Origin: Betaproteobacteria bacterium Ga0077540
Lineage (GTDB): Bacteria; Pseudomonadota; Gammaproteobacteria; Burkholderiales; Methylophilaceae
Assembly: GCA_001464125.1 (NCBI GenBank)
Contig: LNEP01000012.1
Span: 248,001-312,000, forward strand
Direction: 5' to 3'
Length of the DNA: 64,000 bases
A model generated the notes under the pieces. It worked only from the letters and a program-made list of their open reading frames with translations, had not been told where the DNA came from and made no database searches. Of this stretch, positions 52,943 through 63,610 are shown piece after piece; positions within the stretch are counted from its first letter, which is position 1; each line of letters starts with the position of its first letter. The translations under genes and the position numbers were made by a program.

Positions 52943-54730
52943 TTAGCCAGCGGTGTTTTGCGTGCGAACGCGGATGTGCAGTTCTCTCAGTTGTTTCTCG
53001 TCCACCTCATTCGGCGCATTGGTCATTAAACATTGTGCACGTTGTGTTTTTGGGAAAGCAATCACATCACGAATCGACTCAGCACCCGCCATGAGCGTCA
53101 CTAAACGATCCAAACCAAACGCTAAACCGCCATGTGGAGGCGCACCATATTGCAAGGCATCTAGTAAGAAGCCAAATTTTTCTTGGGCTTCTTCTTTGCT
53201 AATTTTCAAAGCATCAAATACTTTGGATTGCACGTCTGATTTGTGGATACGCACAGAACCACCGCCGACTTCCCAGCCATTGAGTACCATGTCATACGCT
53301 TTTGAAAGCGCTGCACCCGGGTTAGATACAAGTAAGTCTTCGTGACCATCTTTAGGCGCAGTGAACGGATGATGCAAGGCCACCCAGCGGTCGTTCTCTT
53401 CATCGTGTTCAAACATGGGGAAATCCACCACCCATAGCGGTGCCCAAGCGCGACCATCGACATGGCCTTTGTCGTGACCGACTTTTAAGCGCAACGCGCC
53501 TAAAGCCTCGTTCACTACTTTAGTTTTATCGGCACCAAAGAACACAATATCGCCATTTTGCGCACCTGTGCGCTCAATAATGGCTTGTAATGCGTTCACA
53601 TGGATGTTTTTGACGATTGGACTTTGCAGGCCTTCTTCGTTCAATTTAGTGATGTCGTTAATTTTGATGTATGCCAAGCCTTTAGCACCGTAGATTTTCA
53701 CAAATTCGGTATAGGCATCAATCTCAGAACGGCTGATGGCAGCGCCATTTGGCACGCGCAGAGCTGCTACGCGACCGCCTACCATATTGGCAGCACCCGC
53801 AAACACTTTAAAGTCGACGTCTTTCATGACATCTGAAAGCTCGGTGATTTCTAAGGTCACGCGCATATCGGGCTTATCAGAACCATATTTATTCATGGCT
53901 TCGGCAAATGGCATGCGTGGGAATTTGGCTGGCAAATCCACATTTTGTACTTTTTTCAACATATGGCGAATCATCTCTTCGACGATGTCCATAATGTCGT
54001 TTTCTTCCAAGAACGATGTTTCAATATCCACTTGGGTAAATTCTGGTTGGCGGTCTGCGCGCAAATCTTCATCACGGAAGCATTTGGTGATTTGGAAGTA
54101 ACGGTCAAAACCAGACACCATCAATAATTGTTTAAACAATTGTGGTGATTGTGGCAATGCAAAGAACTGACCATGATGCACACGGCTCGGCACCAAGTAA
54201 TCACGCGCACCTTCTGGCGTTGAACGCGTCAGCATGGGGGTTTCCACCTCAATAAAGCCGTTTTCGTCTAGGTAGTCACGCAGATTTTTAGCTACTTTGT
54301 AACGCAACATGAGGTTCTTTTGCATGGCCGGGCGACGCAAATCAATATAACGGTGCTCTAAACGCACAGTCTCAGTCAGGTTGTCGTCATCCAACATAAA
54401 CGGTGGCGTGAGCGATGGATTGAGAATTTCAATCTCAGTCGCCAGCATTTCCACTTCGCCGGTTGGGATATTTGGATTCACAGTGCCTTCTGGGCGCGCA
54501 CGTACTTTACAGACCACTTTCAGCACGAACTCATTGCGTACCGTTTCTGCTGCTGCAAATGCTTCTTTGGTGTCTGGGTCAATCACAATCTGCGCCATAC
54601 CTTCACGGTCGCGCAAATCAATAAAAATCACACCGCCGTGGTCGCGGCGACGATGCGCCCAACCGCATAAAGTAATGGTTTGTCCGATAAGTTCGCGGTT
54701 AACATGGCCGCAGTAGTGTGTACGCATCAT
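52943..54730 (-). CDS. aspS: Aspartyl-tRNA synthetase, possibly non-discriminating
   Basis: A 595-aa class II synthetase. The anticodon-binding OB domain is at the N-terminus ([20 protein letters not shown]), with the catalytic domain after about residue 135 (class II motif 2 in [16 protein letters not shown], motif 3 in [13 protein letters not shown]), and a GAD insertion (about 285-415). Residue 31 is His in RRRDHGG. In Pseudomonas aeruginosa the matching His is tied to charging tRNA-Asn as well, so the enzyme may also make Asp-tRNA-Asn. It is the last gene of fmdB-DUF502-aspS. Confidence 0.97.
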   Translation of the reverse strand: MMRTHYCGHVNRELIGQTITLCGWAHRRRDHGGVIFIDLRDREGMAQIVIDPDTKEAFAAAETVRNEFVLKVVCKVRARPEGTVNPNIPTGEVEMLATEIEILNPSLTPPFMLDDDNLTETVRLEHRYIDLRRPAMQKNLMLRYKVAKNLRDYLDENGFIEVETPMLTRSTPEGARDYLVPSRVHHGQFFALPQSPQLFKQLLMVSGFDRYFQITKCFRDEDLRADRQPEFTQVDIETSFLEENDIMDIVEEMIRHMLKKVQNVDLPAKFPRMPFAEAMNKYGSDKPDMRVTLEITELSDVMKDVDFKVFAGAANMVGGRVAALRVPNGAAISRSEIDAYTEFVKIYGAKGLAYIKINDITKLNEEGLQSPIVKNIHVNALQAIIERTGAQNGDIVFFGADKTKVVNEALGALRLKVGHDKGHVDGRAWAPLWVVDFPMFEHDEENDRWVALHHPFTAPKDGHEDLLVSNPGAALSKAYDMVLNGWEVGGGSVRIHKSDVQSKVFDALKISKEEAQEKFGFLLDALQYGAPPHGGLAFGLDRLVTLMAGAESIRDVIAFPKTQRAQCLMTNAPNEVDEKQLRELHIRVRTQNTAG

Positions 54731-54753
54731 AGTTCTTCGTTAATCTAATTAAG

Positions 54754-55380
54754 TTAATCTGTGTAGTCGGTTAAAATTTTGGGTGGTACTTCGTTGGGTG
54801 CAACAACCCCCATGGAAATAATGTATTTCAATGCTTGATCTACGCTCATGTCGAGCTCAATCACATCTGCTTTGGGCATTATTAAAAAGAAACCAGAGGT
54901 AGGGTTAGGCGTCGTTGGGACGTATACGCTGACATACTCACCGTGTAAGTGATTGACGATATCACCACTGGGCGTGCCCGTTAAAAATGCGATGGTCCAA
55001 CTGCCTTGGCGTGGGTATTGCACTAGTAACGCTTTACGGAAAGCATTGCCAGAATCTGAAAACAAGGTATCAGATACTTGCTTAACGCTGGAGTAAATAG
55101 ATTTGACCACCGGTACGCGCGTGAGTAAACCTTCCCACACTGCAATCAAGTGCTGTCCAAAAATGTTGGTTGCAATCAAGCCTGTTACAAATATCGTCAA
55201 CAACGTCAAAAGCACACCAAAGCCAGGGACATCTTGACCCAAAAACTCTTTGGGACGCCAAGTGACTGGCAATAGCAATAGGCTTTGATCTAACGTATTA
55301 ATTAAGGTTGCCAACACCCATGCGGTAATGATCAAAGGCACCAACACCAGCAAACCTGTAAAGAAGTATTTTTTAATCAT
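54754..55380 (-). CDS. DUF502 membrane protein
   Basis: A 208-aa inner-membrane protein with two N-terminal transmembrane helices (KKYFFTGLLVLVPLIITAWV, residues about 2-21, and VLLTLLTIFVTGLIATNIFG, about 56-75) and a soluble C-terminal domain (PTTPNPTSGFFLIMPKADVI). The family is widespread and of unknown role. It sits 9 nt after fmdB and 23 nt before aspS, an order common among betaproteobacteria and helpful for taxon placement. Confidence 0.9.
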   Translation of the reverse strand: MIKKYFFTGLLVLVPLIITAWVLATLINTLDQSLLLLPVTWRPKEFLGQDVPGFGVLLTLLTIFVTGLIATNIFGQHLIAVWEGLLTRVPVVKSIYSSVKQVSDTLFSDSGNAFRKALLVQYPRQGSWTIAFLTGTPSGDIVNHLHGEYVSVYVPTTPNPTSGFFLIMPKADVIELDMSVDQALKYIISMGVVAPNEVPPKILTDYTD

Positions 55381-55389
55381 AACCAGGCT

Positions 55390-55662
55390 TTAGTGGCAGG
55401 CACATCCTGGATTGCAAGCAGCTGGTTTTGCTTCGGCTTCTGTAGCAACAGGCTCTGTAGGTTTGGTTGAACCGTTATTTTTATTTTTAAAATCAGTTGC
55501 ATACCAGCCGCTGCCCGTAAGCTGAAAGCTAGGCGCAGACAATTGCTTTGAAAACGCCATCGCTTCACATTGCGGGCAAGCCTCAACATTTGGCGCACTG
55601 ACTTTGCGCATCACTTCTTGTTTAAACCCACAACTATTACATTGGTAATCGTAAATCGGCAT
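55390..55662 (-). CDS. FmdB-family zinc-ribbon protein
   Basis: A 90-aa small protein whose N-terminus MPIYDYQCNSCGFKQEVMRK has the first zinc Cys pair and whose ACPQCE gives the second. The middle LTGSGWYATDF is typical of the family. The C-terminus is Pro/Ala/Glu-rich and ends in a Cys/His cluster (ACNPGCACH), possibly a further metal site. First of the fmdB-DUF502-aspS set. The role of the family is unproven. Confidence 0.92.
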   Translation of the reverse strand: MPIYDYQCNSCGFKQEVMRKVSAPNVEACPQCEAMAFSKQLSAPSFQLTGSGWYATDFKNKNNGSTKPTEPVATEAEAKPAACNPGCACH

Positions 55663-55779
55663 ATTTATTGCATGAAGTCATTAAATCATTGGGATTCACA
55701 TTATAGCCGATGTTAAGTAATTGTTTAATTGATAATTATTTTAAGGCATACTAAGCATGACATAGGGGGGTAACACACG

Positions 55780-57255
55780 TTGAAAAACGTTGTTAACAAT
55801 CTGGCGTACTACAGTTTTATTGCCATTTTTTTACTCACTGCACCAATTGCGCTAGCGCAGTCGGCAGGGACTGTTTTATTTAAAAGCGGCAATGCAGTTG
55901 TGACGCGTGCAGACCAATCCACCCAGCCCATTCGACAACATGATGCCGTGCTCAATGGCGACATCATAGACACCAAAAATGGTCGTGTGCAAATTGGGTT
56001 TATTGATGGCGGCAAAGTCTCCCTGCAGCCAGATACCATATACAAGATCAGCCAATACAGCTTCTCTGGTAAGGAAGACGGTAGTGAGTACGCACTTACG
56101 GAGCTGGTAAAAGGTGGCTTACGTACCATCAGCGGGTTGATTGGGCATAAAAATCGCGAGCGGTACCAGCTCAAAACACCCGTTGCCACGATTGGCATTC
56201 GGGGTACCGAGTTTACTGTGATTTTTGTTGGCAACAAATTGATTATGACGACCAATCAAGGTAGCGTGGATGTGTGCAATGCAGGTGGCTGCCGTAATGC
56301 AATCGCCGGTCAATCGATTACCACTTCAAGCGAATCTGTGCAGCCGCAGCACACACATGAAACAGCCAGCATCAGTGCGGCACCACCATCGCTGACAAAA
56401 CCAATATTTGTACAGGCAGAAAATTTAGGAAAAGACAGAGTGAGTGCGGTAGTGACGGAAACTGTGCTGCAAGCCTCACTTAGTACTCTATCTGGTGTAA
56501 GTAACAACCCGCCTGGCACACCCGTAGATTCTAGTGCACCAACAACAAGCGCCCAAACGGATATTTTACTTAGCGGCATCGGACAAGGCGCTTATTTTAA
56601 CTATGCATTATTAGGCGGCAGATTAGATAGCAACACGAACAACAATCTGAGCCGATACCAAACAGAAGAAATAGATCTGCAATTGATTGCAGCCAATTTA
56701 GATAATTTTTACAGCGATAGCTTAGTTAGTATGGGACTGGTTCGCGGCAGAATTAACAATCAGAATGTAGGTTTATTAAGCTATGTTGCGGGTGATGCAA
56801 CACAACCGGCCAACCTGTTGCAACTAGCCAACCTGAATGCTGCGCTGCAATATAATGTGTTAGCCTCTACTGCGCCTGTGCTTGGCTTCCAAGGTCAAAC
56901 CAGTGCGATTGGCACAGCCAACAGCGTGACCGGTAACCTGAGCGTTAACTTTGCTAGCTATGCTTACAGTTACGGCCTCAATGTCCCCATTGGTGCAATC
57001 ACCTATACGCTGGCTGGAAGCAATAATTTAACAGCAGGTTCAGCAGAGTTTGCCAACAACGGCACCATCACTTCAAATCTGGGCAATATCGGCTGTATTG
57101 CAGGATGCAGTGGTGCAATGCAAGACGCCAACGGCAACCCCGCCAACATTGTTGGTCGATTTATCGGCCCGGCTGCTGAGCGTGCCGGCATTCAATACGG
57201 GTTCAACATTGGTCAAACACAAGCATTGACAGGCAGCATAGTGCTTGGTCGATAA
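55780..57255 (+). CDS. FecR-domain periplasmic or exported protein
   Basis: A 491-aa protein with a signal peptide (ending near ALAQ, about residue 27) and a FecR-type domain (about residues 30-180; PVATIGIRGTEFTVIFVGNK, QGSVDVCNAGGC). The rest is Asn/Gly/Ser-rich with repeated beta-strand patterns and no recognised domain. FecR proteins usually regulate an ECF sigma factor, but no sigma factor or TonB receptor gene is adjacent; many free-standing FecR-domain proteins are surface proteins instead. The start is a TTG after a GGGGGG ribosome site. A terminator follows. Confidence 0.82.
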   Translation: MKNVVNNLAYYSFIAIFLLTAPIALAQSAGTVLFKSGNAVVTRADQSTQPIRQHDAVLNGDIIDTKNGRVQIGFIDGGKVSLQPDTIYKISQYSFSGKEDGSEYALTELVKGGLRTISGLIGHKNRERYQLKTPVATIGIRGTEFTVIFVGNKLIMTTNQGSVDVCNAGGCRNAIAGQSITTSSESVQPQHTHETASISAAPPSLTKPIFVQAENLGKDRVSAVVTETVLQASLSTLSGVSNNPPGTPVDSSAPTTSAQTDILLSGIGQGAYFNYALLGGRLDSNTNNNLSRYQTEEIDLQLIAANLDNFYSDSLVSMGLVRGRINNQNVGLLSYVAGDATQPANLLQLANLNAALQYNVLASTAPVLGFQGQTSAIGTANSVTGNLSVNFASYAYSYGLNVPIGAITYTLAGSNNLTAGSAEFANNGTITSNLGNIGCIAGCSGAMQDANGNPANIVGRFIGPAAERAGIQYGFNIGQTQALTGSIVLGR

Positions 57256-57272
57256 CGAGAGTAAATATAAGT

Positions 57273-57299
57273 AAAAAGCCCGCAATGAGCGGGCTTTTT
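57273..57299. terminator. Bidirectional terminator between the FecR-domain gene and ssb
   Basis: A perfect 11-bp stem (AAAAAGCCCGC with GCGGGCTTTTT) and a 5-nt loop serving both converging genes. Confidence 0.9.
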
Positions 57300-57319
57300 A
57301 CTTATTCACAAAGGGGTGA

Positions 57320-57811
57320 TTAGAAAGGAATATCGTCATCAAAATCATCAAAATTACTACCGCCTGCAGGCTTGCTTGCAGGTGCTTGCGCTGGGGCACT
57401 GGCCCTTGGTGGCGCTTGATTATAATCATCTGGACCTGCTGCTTGTCCCATATCACCATCATAACTAGCACTACCACCATCGCGACCACTGCCTAACATT
57501 TGCATTTGGTCTGCTACGATTTCAGTGGTGTAGCGTGTCACACCATCTTTTTCCCATTTTCGGGTTTGCAAACGGCCTTCCACATACACTGGACGACCTT
57601 TTTTGAGATATTCGCCGGCAATTTCAGCCAAACGACGATACATCACAATATTGTGCCACTCTGTTTTTTCTTGTTTAACACCTGATTTATCTTTCCAGCT
57701 ATCGGTGGTAGCAATACTAAAGTTAGCCACAGCCTCACCATTGGGCATATAGCGTACTTCAGGATCACGCCCTAAATTACCCACCAAAATTACCTTATTG
57801 ACTGATGCCAT
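57320..57811 (-). CDS. ssb: Single-stranded DNA-binding protein
   Basis: A 163-aa protein with an OB-fold N-terminus ([20 protein letters not shown]) and a Gly/Ala/Pro-rich linker. The acidic C-terminal tip DDDIPF recruits partner repair proteins. The start overlaps the stop codon of the MFS gene by one base (TAATG), so the two are likely translated together. A terminator follows. Confidence 0.97.
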   Translation of the reverse strand: MASVNKVILVGNLGRDPEVRYMPNGEAVANFSIATTDSWKDKSGVKQEKTEWHNIVMYRRLAEIAGEYLKKGRPVYVEGRLQTRKWEKDGVTRYTTEIVADQMQMLGSGRDGGSASYDGDMGQAAGPDDYNQAPPRASAPAQAPASKPAGGSNFDDFDDDIPF

Positions 57812-59205
57812 TATTCACTCCCTATCAGTTTTAATATCGTTTGTTCTGTCGCTATTTGCGTCGCTTCCGGCAATTGATTGTTCAACTTCACAATCAACAT
57901 ATGTTCTTTGGCAATGGCCACCGCTTCATGCACACCACTTAATGCCGCCACCTGCCGCTGCAAGTCACCGGCCTGTGCATCATCAAAACCTTGTATATGA
58001 TACATCTTTGTCTTCACGCTGAGGGGTGTTTTCATACCAAATGCTAGCAGAAACCAAACCATCATCAATGCCGCGCAAAACAAAAACACGGCTGTATAAT
58101 CAAAGCGGTGTGATAAGTAACCGCCCACTGTCGCGCCTAGAAACATACCAAAAGATTGCGCTGTATTGTGCACACCCATAGCGGTGCCTTTTGCGGCGGC
58201 GGGAGCCATCTTTGAAATCAGCGATGGCAGCGATGCTTCCAAAATATTAAAGGCAACAAAGTACACCACCAATGAAGCCACAATGCCCCAAAAGTGATGA
58301 ATGTTATAAGCAAAAATGAGCTGTGCTGCCAGCATTAAACCCACGGCTGCTATAAACACTGGTTTAAGTTTGGCTTTTTTCTCTGCATAAATTATTGCAG
58401 GCACCATGAGTAAAAATGAAAACATTAACACTGGCAAATACACCTGCCAGTGCTCATTTTCAGTGAGCGTGCTTGTCTTATTCAATGCAAACGGCACCAC
58501 AATAAACATAGCCATTTGCGCACCGTGTAAACAAAAGGTACCAAAGTTCAGACGCAATAATTGGCTATCTTTGAGCACATCTTTCATCAGACTGGGCGCG
58601 GCTTGTGCGTCTGAATGGAATATGGAGTGCGCTGGGTCAGGCACAGCATATTTGACGACCAATATCGCCAATAGAGAAAGAATGCCCGTCATCCAAAAAA
58701 TACCGGGAACCCCTATCCATTGATTGAATATGGGCCCAGCCACCAACGATATGGCAAAGGTCAACCCAATAGTTGCGCCTATCATGGCCATGGCTTTAGT
58801 GCGGTGTTCTTCGCGTGTGGAATCTGCAACCAAGGCCGTGACCACTGCAGAAATGGCACCGGCGCCTTGAATAGCACGGCCTAAAATCACGCCATAAATA
58901 CTATGGGACATAGCTGCGATGACACTACCAAGTGCAAACAACAACAAGCCCACGTAAATTAAGCGCTTGCGACCAAAACGGTCTGAAGCCATCCCAAACG
59001 GCAATTGCAATAGCACTTGCATTAAGCCATAAGCACCCAATGCCAAGCCGATTAATGTGTGATTATCACCGCCATCTAACTTCTCGGCGTAAATGGCAAA
59101 AATAGGCAAAATCAAAAACATACCCAACATACGCAAGCCGTAAATGGAAGCCAAACTGACTGTCGCGCGTAACTCTGTGCGCGTCATTTTTTCTGAAAAC
59201 TGCAT
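57811..59205 (-). CDS. YajR-like MFS transporter with C-terminal ferredoxin-like domain
   Basis: A 464-aa (from the chosen ATG) inner-membrane transporter with twelve helices; the MFS signature is [17 protein letters not shown] between helices 2 and 3. About 70 residues at the C-terminus (for example [19 protein letters not shown]) look like the YAM domain seen on E. coli YajR. The substrate is unknown. The frame is open to 59256, but starting there would leave only 16 nt to the divergent uvrA, so an internal ATG (59205, or 59187) is more likely. It runs straight into ssb. Confidence 0.87.
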   Translation of the reverse strand: MQFSEKMTRTELRATVSLASIYGLRMLGMFLILPIFAIYAEKLDGGDNHTLIGLALGAYGLMQVLLQLPFGMASDRFGRKRLIYVGLLLFALGSVIAAMSHSIYGVILGRAIQGAGAISAVVTALVADSTREEHRTKAMAMIGATIGLTFAISLVAGPIFNQWIGVPGIFWMTGILSLLAILVVKYAVPDPAHSIFHSDAQAAPSLMKDVLKDSQLLRLNFGTFCLHGAQMAMFIVVPFALNKTSTLTENEHWQVYLPVLMFSFLLMVPAIIYAEKKAKLKPVFIAAVGLMLAAQLIFAYNIHHFWGIVASLVVYFVAFNILEASLPSLISKMAPAAAKGTAMGVHNTAQSFGMFLGATVGGYLSHRFDYTAVFLFCAALMMVWFLLAFGMKTPLSVKTKMYHIQGFDDAQAGDLQRQVAALSGVHEAVAIAKEHMLIVKLNNQLPEATQIATEQTILKLIGSE

Positions 59206-59272
59206 TAATATTTGGAAGTCTTTCGAATAATTGCGTATATTATCAGGTTGCCTCACTTTTCGTTAAAGTATC

Positions 59273-62089
59273 ATGGAATTTATTAAAATCCGCGGTGCAC
59301 GTACGCACAATCTCAAGAACGTTTCGCTAGATATTCCACGCAATCAGCTAGTAGTGATTACTGGCTTATCCGGCTCTGGCAAGTCCAGCCTAGCCTTCGA
59401 TACGCTCTATGCAGAGGGACAACGCCGCTACGTAGAGAGCTTATCGGCTTACGCACGGCAATTTTTGGCGCGTATGGACAAGCCTGATGTGGATTTGATT
59501 GAAGGTTTATCGCCTGCCATTTCCATTGAGCAGAAATCCACTTCGCACAACCCGCGCTCCACCGTAGGCACGGTGACTGAAATCCATGATTACTTGAGAT
59601 TATTATTTGCACGTGCTGGTGATCCTGAATGTCCAGATCACGGTATCAAATTGGAAGCACAAACGGTTTCTCAAATGGTGGATGCCGTGTTGAAACTGCC
59701 GGAAGACACCAAGTTGATGGTGCTAGCGCCGGTGGTTTCCAACCGCAAAGGCGAACAGCTCGATTTATTCGATGAACTCAAAGCACAAGGGTTTGTACGC
59801 TTGCGCATAGACGGCCAAATTTACGAAATGGATGCGCTGCCTCAATTGGCCAAAACCACCAAGCACAACGTAGATGTGGTGGTAGACCGCTTAAAAGTAC
59901 GTGAAGATATGAAACAACGTATTGCGGAATCCCTTGAAACTGCATTGCGCCTGGCCGATGGTAAAGCCATTGCTTTGGAAATGGATAATGATAAAGAGCA
60001 TTTGTTCTCCGCCAAATTTTCTTGTCCAGTGTGTGACTACTCACTTGCAGAACTAGAACCACGATTATTTAGCTTTAACAATCCTATGGGCGCATGCCCT
60101 AAATGCGACGGCTTAGGCAATGTCACGTTCTTTGACCCTAAACGCGTGGTGGCATTTCCACACTTATCTCTTGCCAGCGGAGCAATCAAAGGCTGGGATA
60201 AACGCAATCAATTTTACTTCCAAATGCTGGCCAGCCTCAGTCAACATTACAACTTTGATTTGGAAGTCGCATTTGAAGAGTTGCCTGAAGACATTCAAAA
60301 CATTTTGCTTTTCGGCTCAGGCAAAGAGCAAATCACTTTCCGCTACTTGAATGAGCGCGGCACCTTCTTTGGCAAAACGCATAGCTTTGAGGGCATTATT
60401 CACAACCTGCAACGTCGTTACCGTGAAAGTGATTCCACTGCGGTGCGTGATGAACTTGCAAAATACATTAATGCCACAACCTGCCCTGACTGCTCAGGCA
60501 CACGTTTAAGACGTGAAGCGCGACATGTAAAGGTGGGTGAAAAGAACATTCACCAAATATGTGAAGTGCCACTTAAGCAAGCGCTCACTTTCTTTGAATC
60601 ACTTGAATTACATGGTGCCAAATTAGCCATTGCCGATAAAATCGTCAAGGAAATTGAAAGCCGCTTAAAATTTTTGACCAATGTAGGTTTGGAATATTTA
60701 TCACTATCTCGTTCAGCAGAGACGCTATCCGGCGGTGAGGCTCAGCGCATTCGTTTAGCTTCGCAAATTGGTAGCGGCTTGACTGGTGTGATGTACGTAT
60801 TAGATGAACCTTCTATCGGTTTACATCAGCGCGATAACGACAGGCTTTTAGACACATTGAAGCGCTTGCGTGACATTGGCAATAGCGTAATTGTGGTCGA
60901 ACACGATCAGGATGCAATTATGCTGGCCGATTACGTAGTGGATATTGGGCCTGGCGCAGGTGAGCATGGCGGTCAAATTGTGGCAGAGGGCACGCCGGCA
61001 CAAATTCAAGCCAATCCTAAATCGCTTACCGGGCAATATTTAAGCGGCAAAAAACAAATCGAATACAAGAAAGTACGCACCAAAGCGGATCCCGCACGCT
61101 GGCTCAAACTCACGCATGCCACAGGTAACAATCTGCGTGATGTGTCAGTTGAGATTCCTGTAGGCTTGCTCACTTGCGTCACTGGCGTATCTGGCAGCGG
61201 CAAATCTACACTGATTAACGACACCTTATATCGTGTTGTGGCTCAGCATTTATATGGTAGCAATACAGAGCCTGCCACATTTGGCGAAATTGACGGCTTA
61301 GCTTTCTTCGACAAAGTGGTGGATGTGGACCAAAGCCCAATTGGCCGTACACCGCGCTCCAACCCCGCAACCTATACTGGCTTATTCACACCGATTCGCG
61401 ATTTGTTTGCTGCCGTGCCAGAAAGCCGCGCCCGTGGTTATGGGCCAGGGCGCTATTCATTTAACGTGAAAGGTGGCCGTTGTGAGGCCTGCCAAGGCGA
61501 TGGCGTAATCCGTGTTGAAATGCACTTTTTGCCTGATGTCTACGTGCCTTGTGATGTATGCAAAGGCCAGCGCTATAATCGTGAAACTTTGGAAATCAAC
61601 TTCAAAGGCAAAAACATCCGCGAAGTGTTGGAAATGACGGTGGAGCAAGCGCATGCATTCTTTAACGCCCAACCAGTGATAGAGCGCAAACTGAAAACGC
61701 TATTGGATGTAGGTTTGGGTTATATCACGCTTGGCCAATCTGCCACTACGCTTTCCGGCGGCGAGGCACAACGTGTCAAATTAGCATTAGAACTCAGCAA
61801 ACGCGATACAGGGCGCACGTTATATATATTGGATGAACCTACCACCGGCTTGCACTTTGCCGACATTCAATTGTTGCTTGATGTGATTCATCGCCTACGC
61901 GATGCTGGCAATACCATTGTGATTATTGAACACAATTTGGATGTGATTAAAACAGCAGACTGGATCATTGATATGGGCCCAGAAGGCGGTGATGGCGGCG
62001 GCATGGTAGTAGGCGTTGGTACACCTGAAACCGTAGCTGAAATCAAAGAGAGTTATACCGGGAAATACCTCAAACCCATGCTGGGCTAA
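59273..62089 (+). CDS. uvrA: Excinuclease ABC subunit A
   Basis: A 938-aa damage-recognition ATPase of nucleotide excision repair. It has two ABC modules with Walker A motifs [12 protein letters not shown] (about residues 31-42) and [13 protein letters not shown] (about 643-655), signature motifs LSGGEAQRI and LSGGEAQRV, and two zinc modules (CPVCDYS ... CPKCDGLG, and CEACQGDG ... [10 protein letters not shown]). Length and domain order are those of the full protein. It is divergent from the MFS/ssb pair. Confidence 0.98.
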   Translation: MEFIKIRGARTHNLKNVSLDIPRNQLVVITGLSGSGKSSLAFDTLYAEGQRRYVESLSAYARQFLARMDKPDVDLIEGLSPAISIEQKSTSHNPRSTVGTVTEIHDYLRLLFARAGDPECPDHGIKLEAQTVSQMVDAVLKLPEDTKLMVLAPVVSNRKGEQLDLFDELKAQGFVRLRIDGQIYEMDALPQLAKTTKHNVDVVVDRLKVREDMKQRIAESLETALRLADGKAIALEMDNDKEHLFSAKFSCPVCDYSLAELEPRLFSFNNPMGACPKCDGLGNVTFFDPKRVVAFPHLSLASGAIKGWDKRNQFYFQMLASLSQHYNFDLEVAFEELPEDIQNILLFGSGKEQITFRYLNERGTFFGKTHSFEGIIHNLQRRYRESDSTAVRDELAKYINATTCPDCSGTRLRREARHVKVGEKNIHQICEVPLKQALTFFESLELHGAKLAIADKIVKEIESRLKFLTNVGLEYLSLSRSAETLSGGEAQRIRLASQIGSGLTGVMYVLDEPSIGLHQRDNDRLLDTLKRLRDIGNSVIVVEHDQDAIMLADYVVDIGPGAGEHGGQIVAEGTPAQIQANPKSLTGQYLSGKKQIEYKKVRTKADPARWLKLTHATGNNLRDVSVEIPVGLLTCVTGVSGSGKSTLINDTLYRVVAQHLYGSNTEPATFGEIDGLAFFDKVVDVDQSPIGRTPRSNPATYTGLFTPIRDLFAAVPESRARGYGPGRYSFNVKGGRCEACQGDGVIRVEMHFLPDVYVPCDVCKGQRYNRETLEINFKGKNIREVLEMTVEQAHAFFNAQPVIERKLKTLLDVGLGYITLGQSATTLSGGEAQRVKLALELSKRDTGRTLYILDEPTTGLHFADIQLLLDVIHRLRDAGNTIVIIEHNLDVIKTADWIIDMGPEGGDGGGMVVGVGTPETVAEIKESYTGKYLKPMLG

Positions 62090-62124
62090 GAGTTAAATCC
62101 ACTAAAAGTCTTAGCAGACGTTGG

Positions 62125-62955
62125 TTACAAGTAATCTTGTGCTTCGTGCACAAAGTGCTGATAACTGTCTATTTTTTCGGCAAATGCTTGTTGGTCGGTA
62201 ATGTTCAGTAATTTTGCAATCGCAGGATCAAGCGATTTGGCAATCTCTTCAGCCGATTTGCCCAACTCAAAACCTGAAGCAATATGCACCGCCACATACA
62301 CTACTGGGGCTAGTATGCAGTCCTTGTCTTTTAGTGGCTCCGCATAATGACGCAACACACATAAAATTTCTTCCGGGAAGTTCCACATTTTGGCTAGCAT
62401 CTCACCAATTTGGCAATGATCAATGCCTAAAATGGATTGCTCAATACCTTTTCTCTCTAACGCACTTTGTCCTCTGCACGCTTGCAACACCTGTGCGCCT
62501 GCAGCAGGAAACACAATATGAATCGGCAACTGACCAACGCTGTGTAACAGCCCCGCAATATATGCGGTACCGGCATGCAAACCAAATTCATGGCTGATTT
62601 GTCGTGAAATACTGGCCGTGATGAGGCTATGCCCCCAAAAGTGATGCAAATCCATCCCTGGGATACTAGTGAATGTAGTAGTAACACCAGATGCCACGAC
62701 CAACGTTTCTAAGTTTTCAAAACCAATCAGCGCCACAGCGTCTTCAATGGTTTTTACCTGACGGCTGCAACCAAAATAAGCAGAGTTTGACATGCGTAAT
62801 ACACGCGCAGACAGCACCTGATCATGATTGATGGTATTAGCGAGCTTGTGTAAATCAATGTCGTCTTCGTTTAATTGTTCAGTCACCTCCTGCACCACTT
62901 TTGGCAGCATAGGCAGGTGATTAATTTGCTCAAAAAAATTGTCGACTAAGTTCAT
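62125..62955 (-). CDS. HDOD-domain protein
   Basis: A 276-aa (from the chosen ATG) soluble protein whose HDOD domain covers about residues 10-215 (INHLPMLPKVVQEVTEQLNE, then VLSARVLRMSNSAYFGCSR and LHSVGQLPIHIVFP). HDOD proteins are signalling scaffolds linked to c-di-GMP and stress responses and mostly lack phosphodiesterase activity. The frame is open to a TTG at 63006, but no ribosome site backs it. It stands alone, convergent with uvrA. Confidence 0.87.
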   Translation of the reverse strand: MNLVDNFFEQINHLPMLPKVVQEVTEQLNEDDIDLHKLANTINHDQVLSARVLRMSNSAYFGCSRQVKTIEDAVALIGFENLETLVVASGVTTTFTSIPGMDLHHFWGHSLITASISRQISHEFGLHAGTAYIAGLLHSVGQLPIHIVFPAAGAQVLQACRGQSALERKGIEQSILGIDHCQIGEMLAKMWNFPEEILCVLRHYAEPLKDKDCILAPVVYVAVHIASGFELGKSAEEIAKSLDPAIAKLLNITDQQAFAEKIDSYQHFVHEAQDYL

Positions 62956-63099
62956 GTTGTGGTTTAGCCCAAATACAGTATGTCGGACTACTTTAACCCT
63001 TGCCAATAGTATTTAATTGAAAAAATAAAAGGGGAAAAGTGTGGCTACTCTGGCTATCTATACAGATGTATTTTTTTGATAGGGGAGTTGCTTTTGCAA

Positions 63100-63573
63100 T
63101 TAAAAATAGGCGTAAGCAAATATCCCCAGCATAACTAGCAACAGTAATAGCTTAAGTACAAATGCTATTACGAACCCGACACCTGCGGAAAGCCCAGCTA
63201 ATGTGGCTTGATGTAGGTTACGATTAAATACGTACTCACCAACAAGTGCACCCAATATGGCACCAACAAAGATTCCCAAGCCACCCAAAACCAACCCCAG
63301 CAAGCTGCCTATGGCCAATCCCCAAAGTGCATATTTACTTGCGCCAGCCTTTTTGGTGGTATAAAAAGCCAGCACAAAATCAACTAAAAAGGCTAACAAA
63401 GCAATCACCCCCAAAACGGCAATCACGCTTAAGCTAACTGTTTGAAAGTTATTTTGCCAAGCCAGTGTCAGCATACCCAAAAATACTATGGGTACCCCCG
63501 GCAACACAGGCAAAAAGGTACCAATACTGCCTAATACAATTAACAAAACTGCTAGTGCAAATAACCAATCCAT
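63100..63573 (-). CDS. DUF456 membrane protein
   Basis: A 157-aa inner-membrane protein with four or five hydrophobic helices rich in Gly, Leu and Val (for example IVLGSIGTFLPVLPGVPIVF and GLAIGSLLGLVLGGLGIFVG). This pattern, with the early PVLPGVP motif, matches DUF456. The role of the family is unknown. It follows the mtgA gene by 37 nt on the same strand and may be co-transcribed. Confidence 0.88.
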   Translation of the reverse strand: MDWLFALAVLLIVLGSIGTFLPVLPGVPIVFLGMLTLAWQNNFQTVSLSVIAVLGVIALLAFLVDFVLAFYTTKKAGASKYALWGLAIGSLLGLVLGGLGIFVGAILGALVGEYVFNRNLHQATLAGLSAGVGFVIAFVLKLLLLLVMLGIFAYAYF

Positions 63574-63610
63574 CTCAAATCCTCGTTATTAGCGGGTTTG
63601 GCAATTAAAC

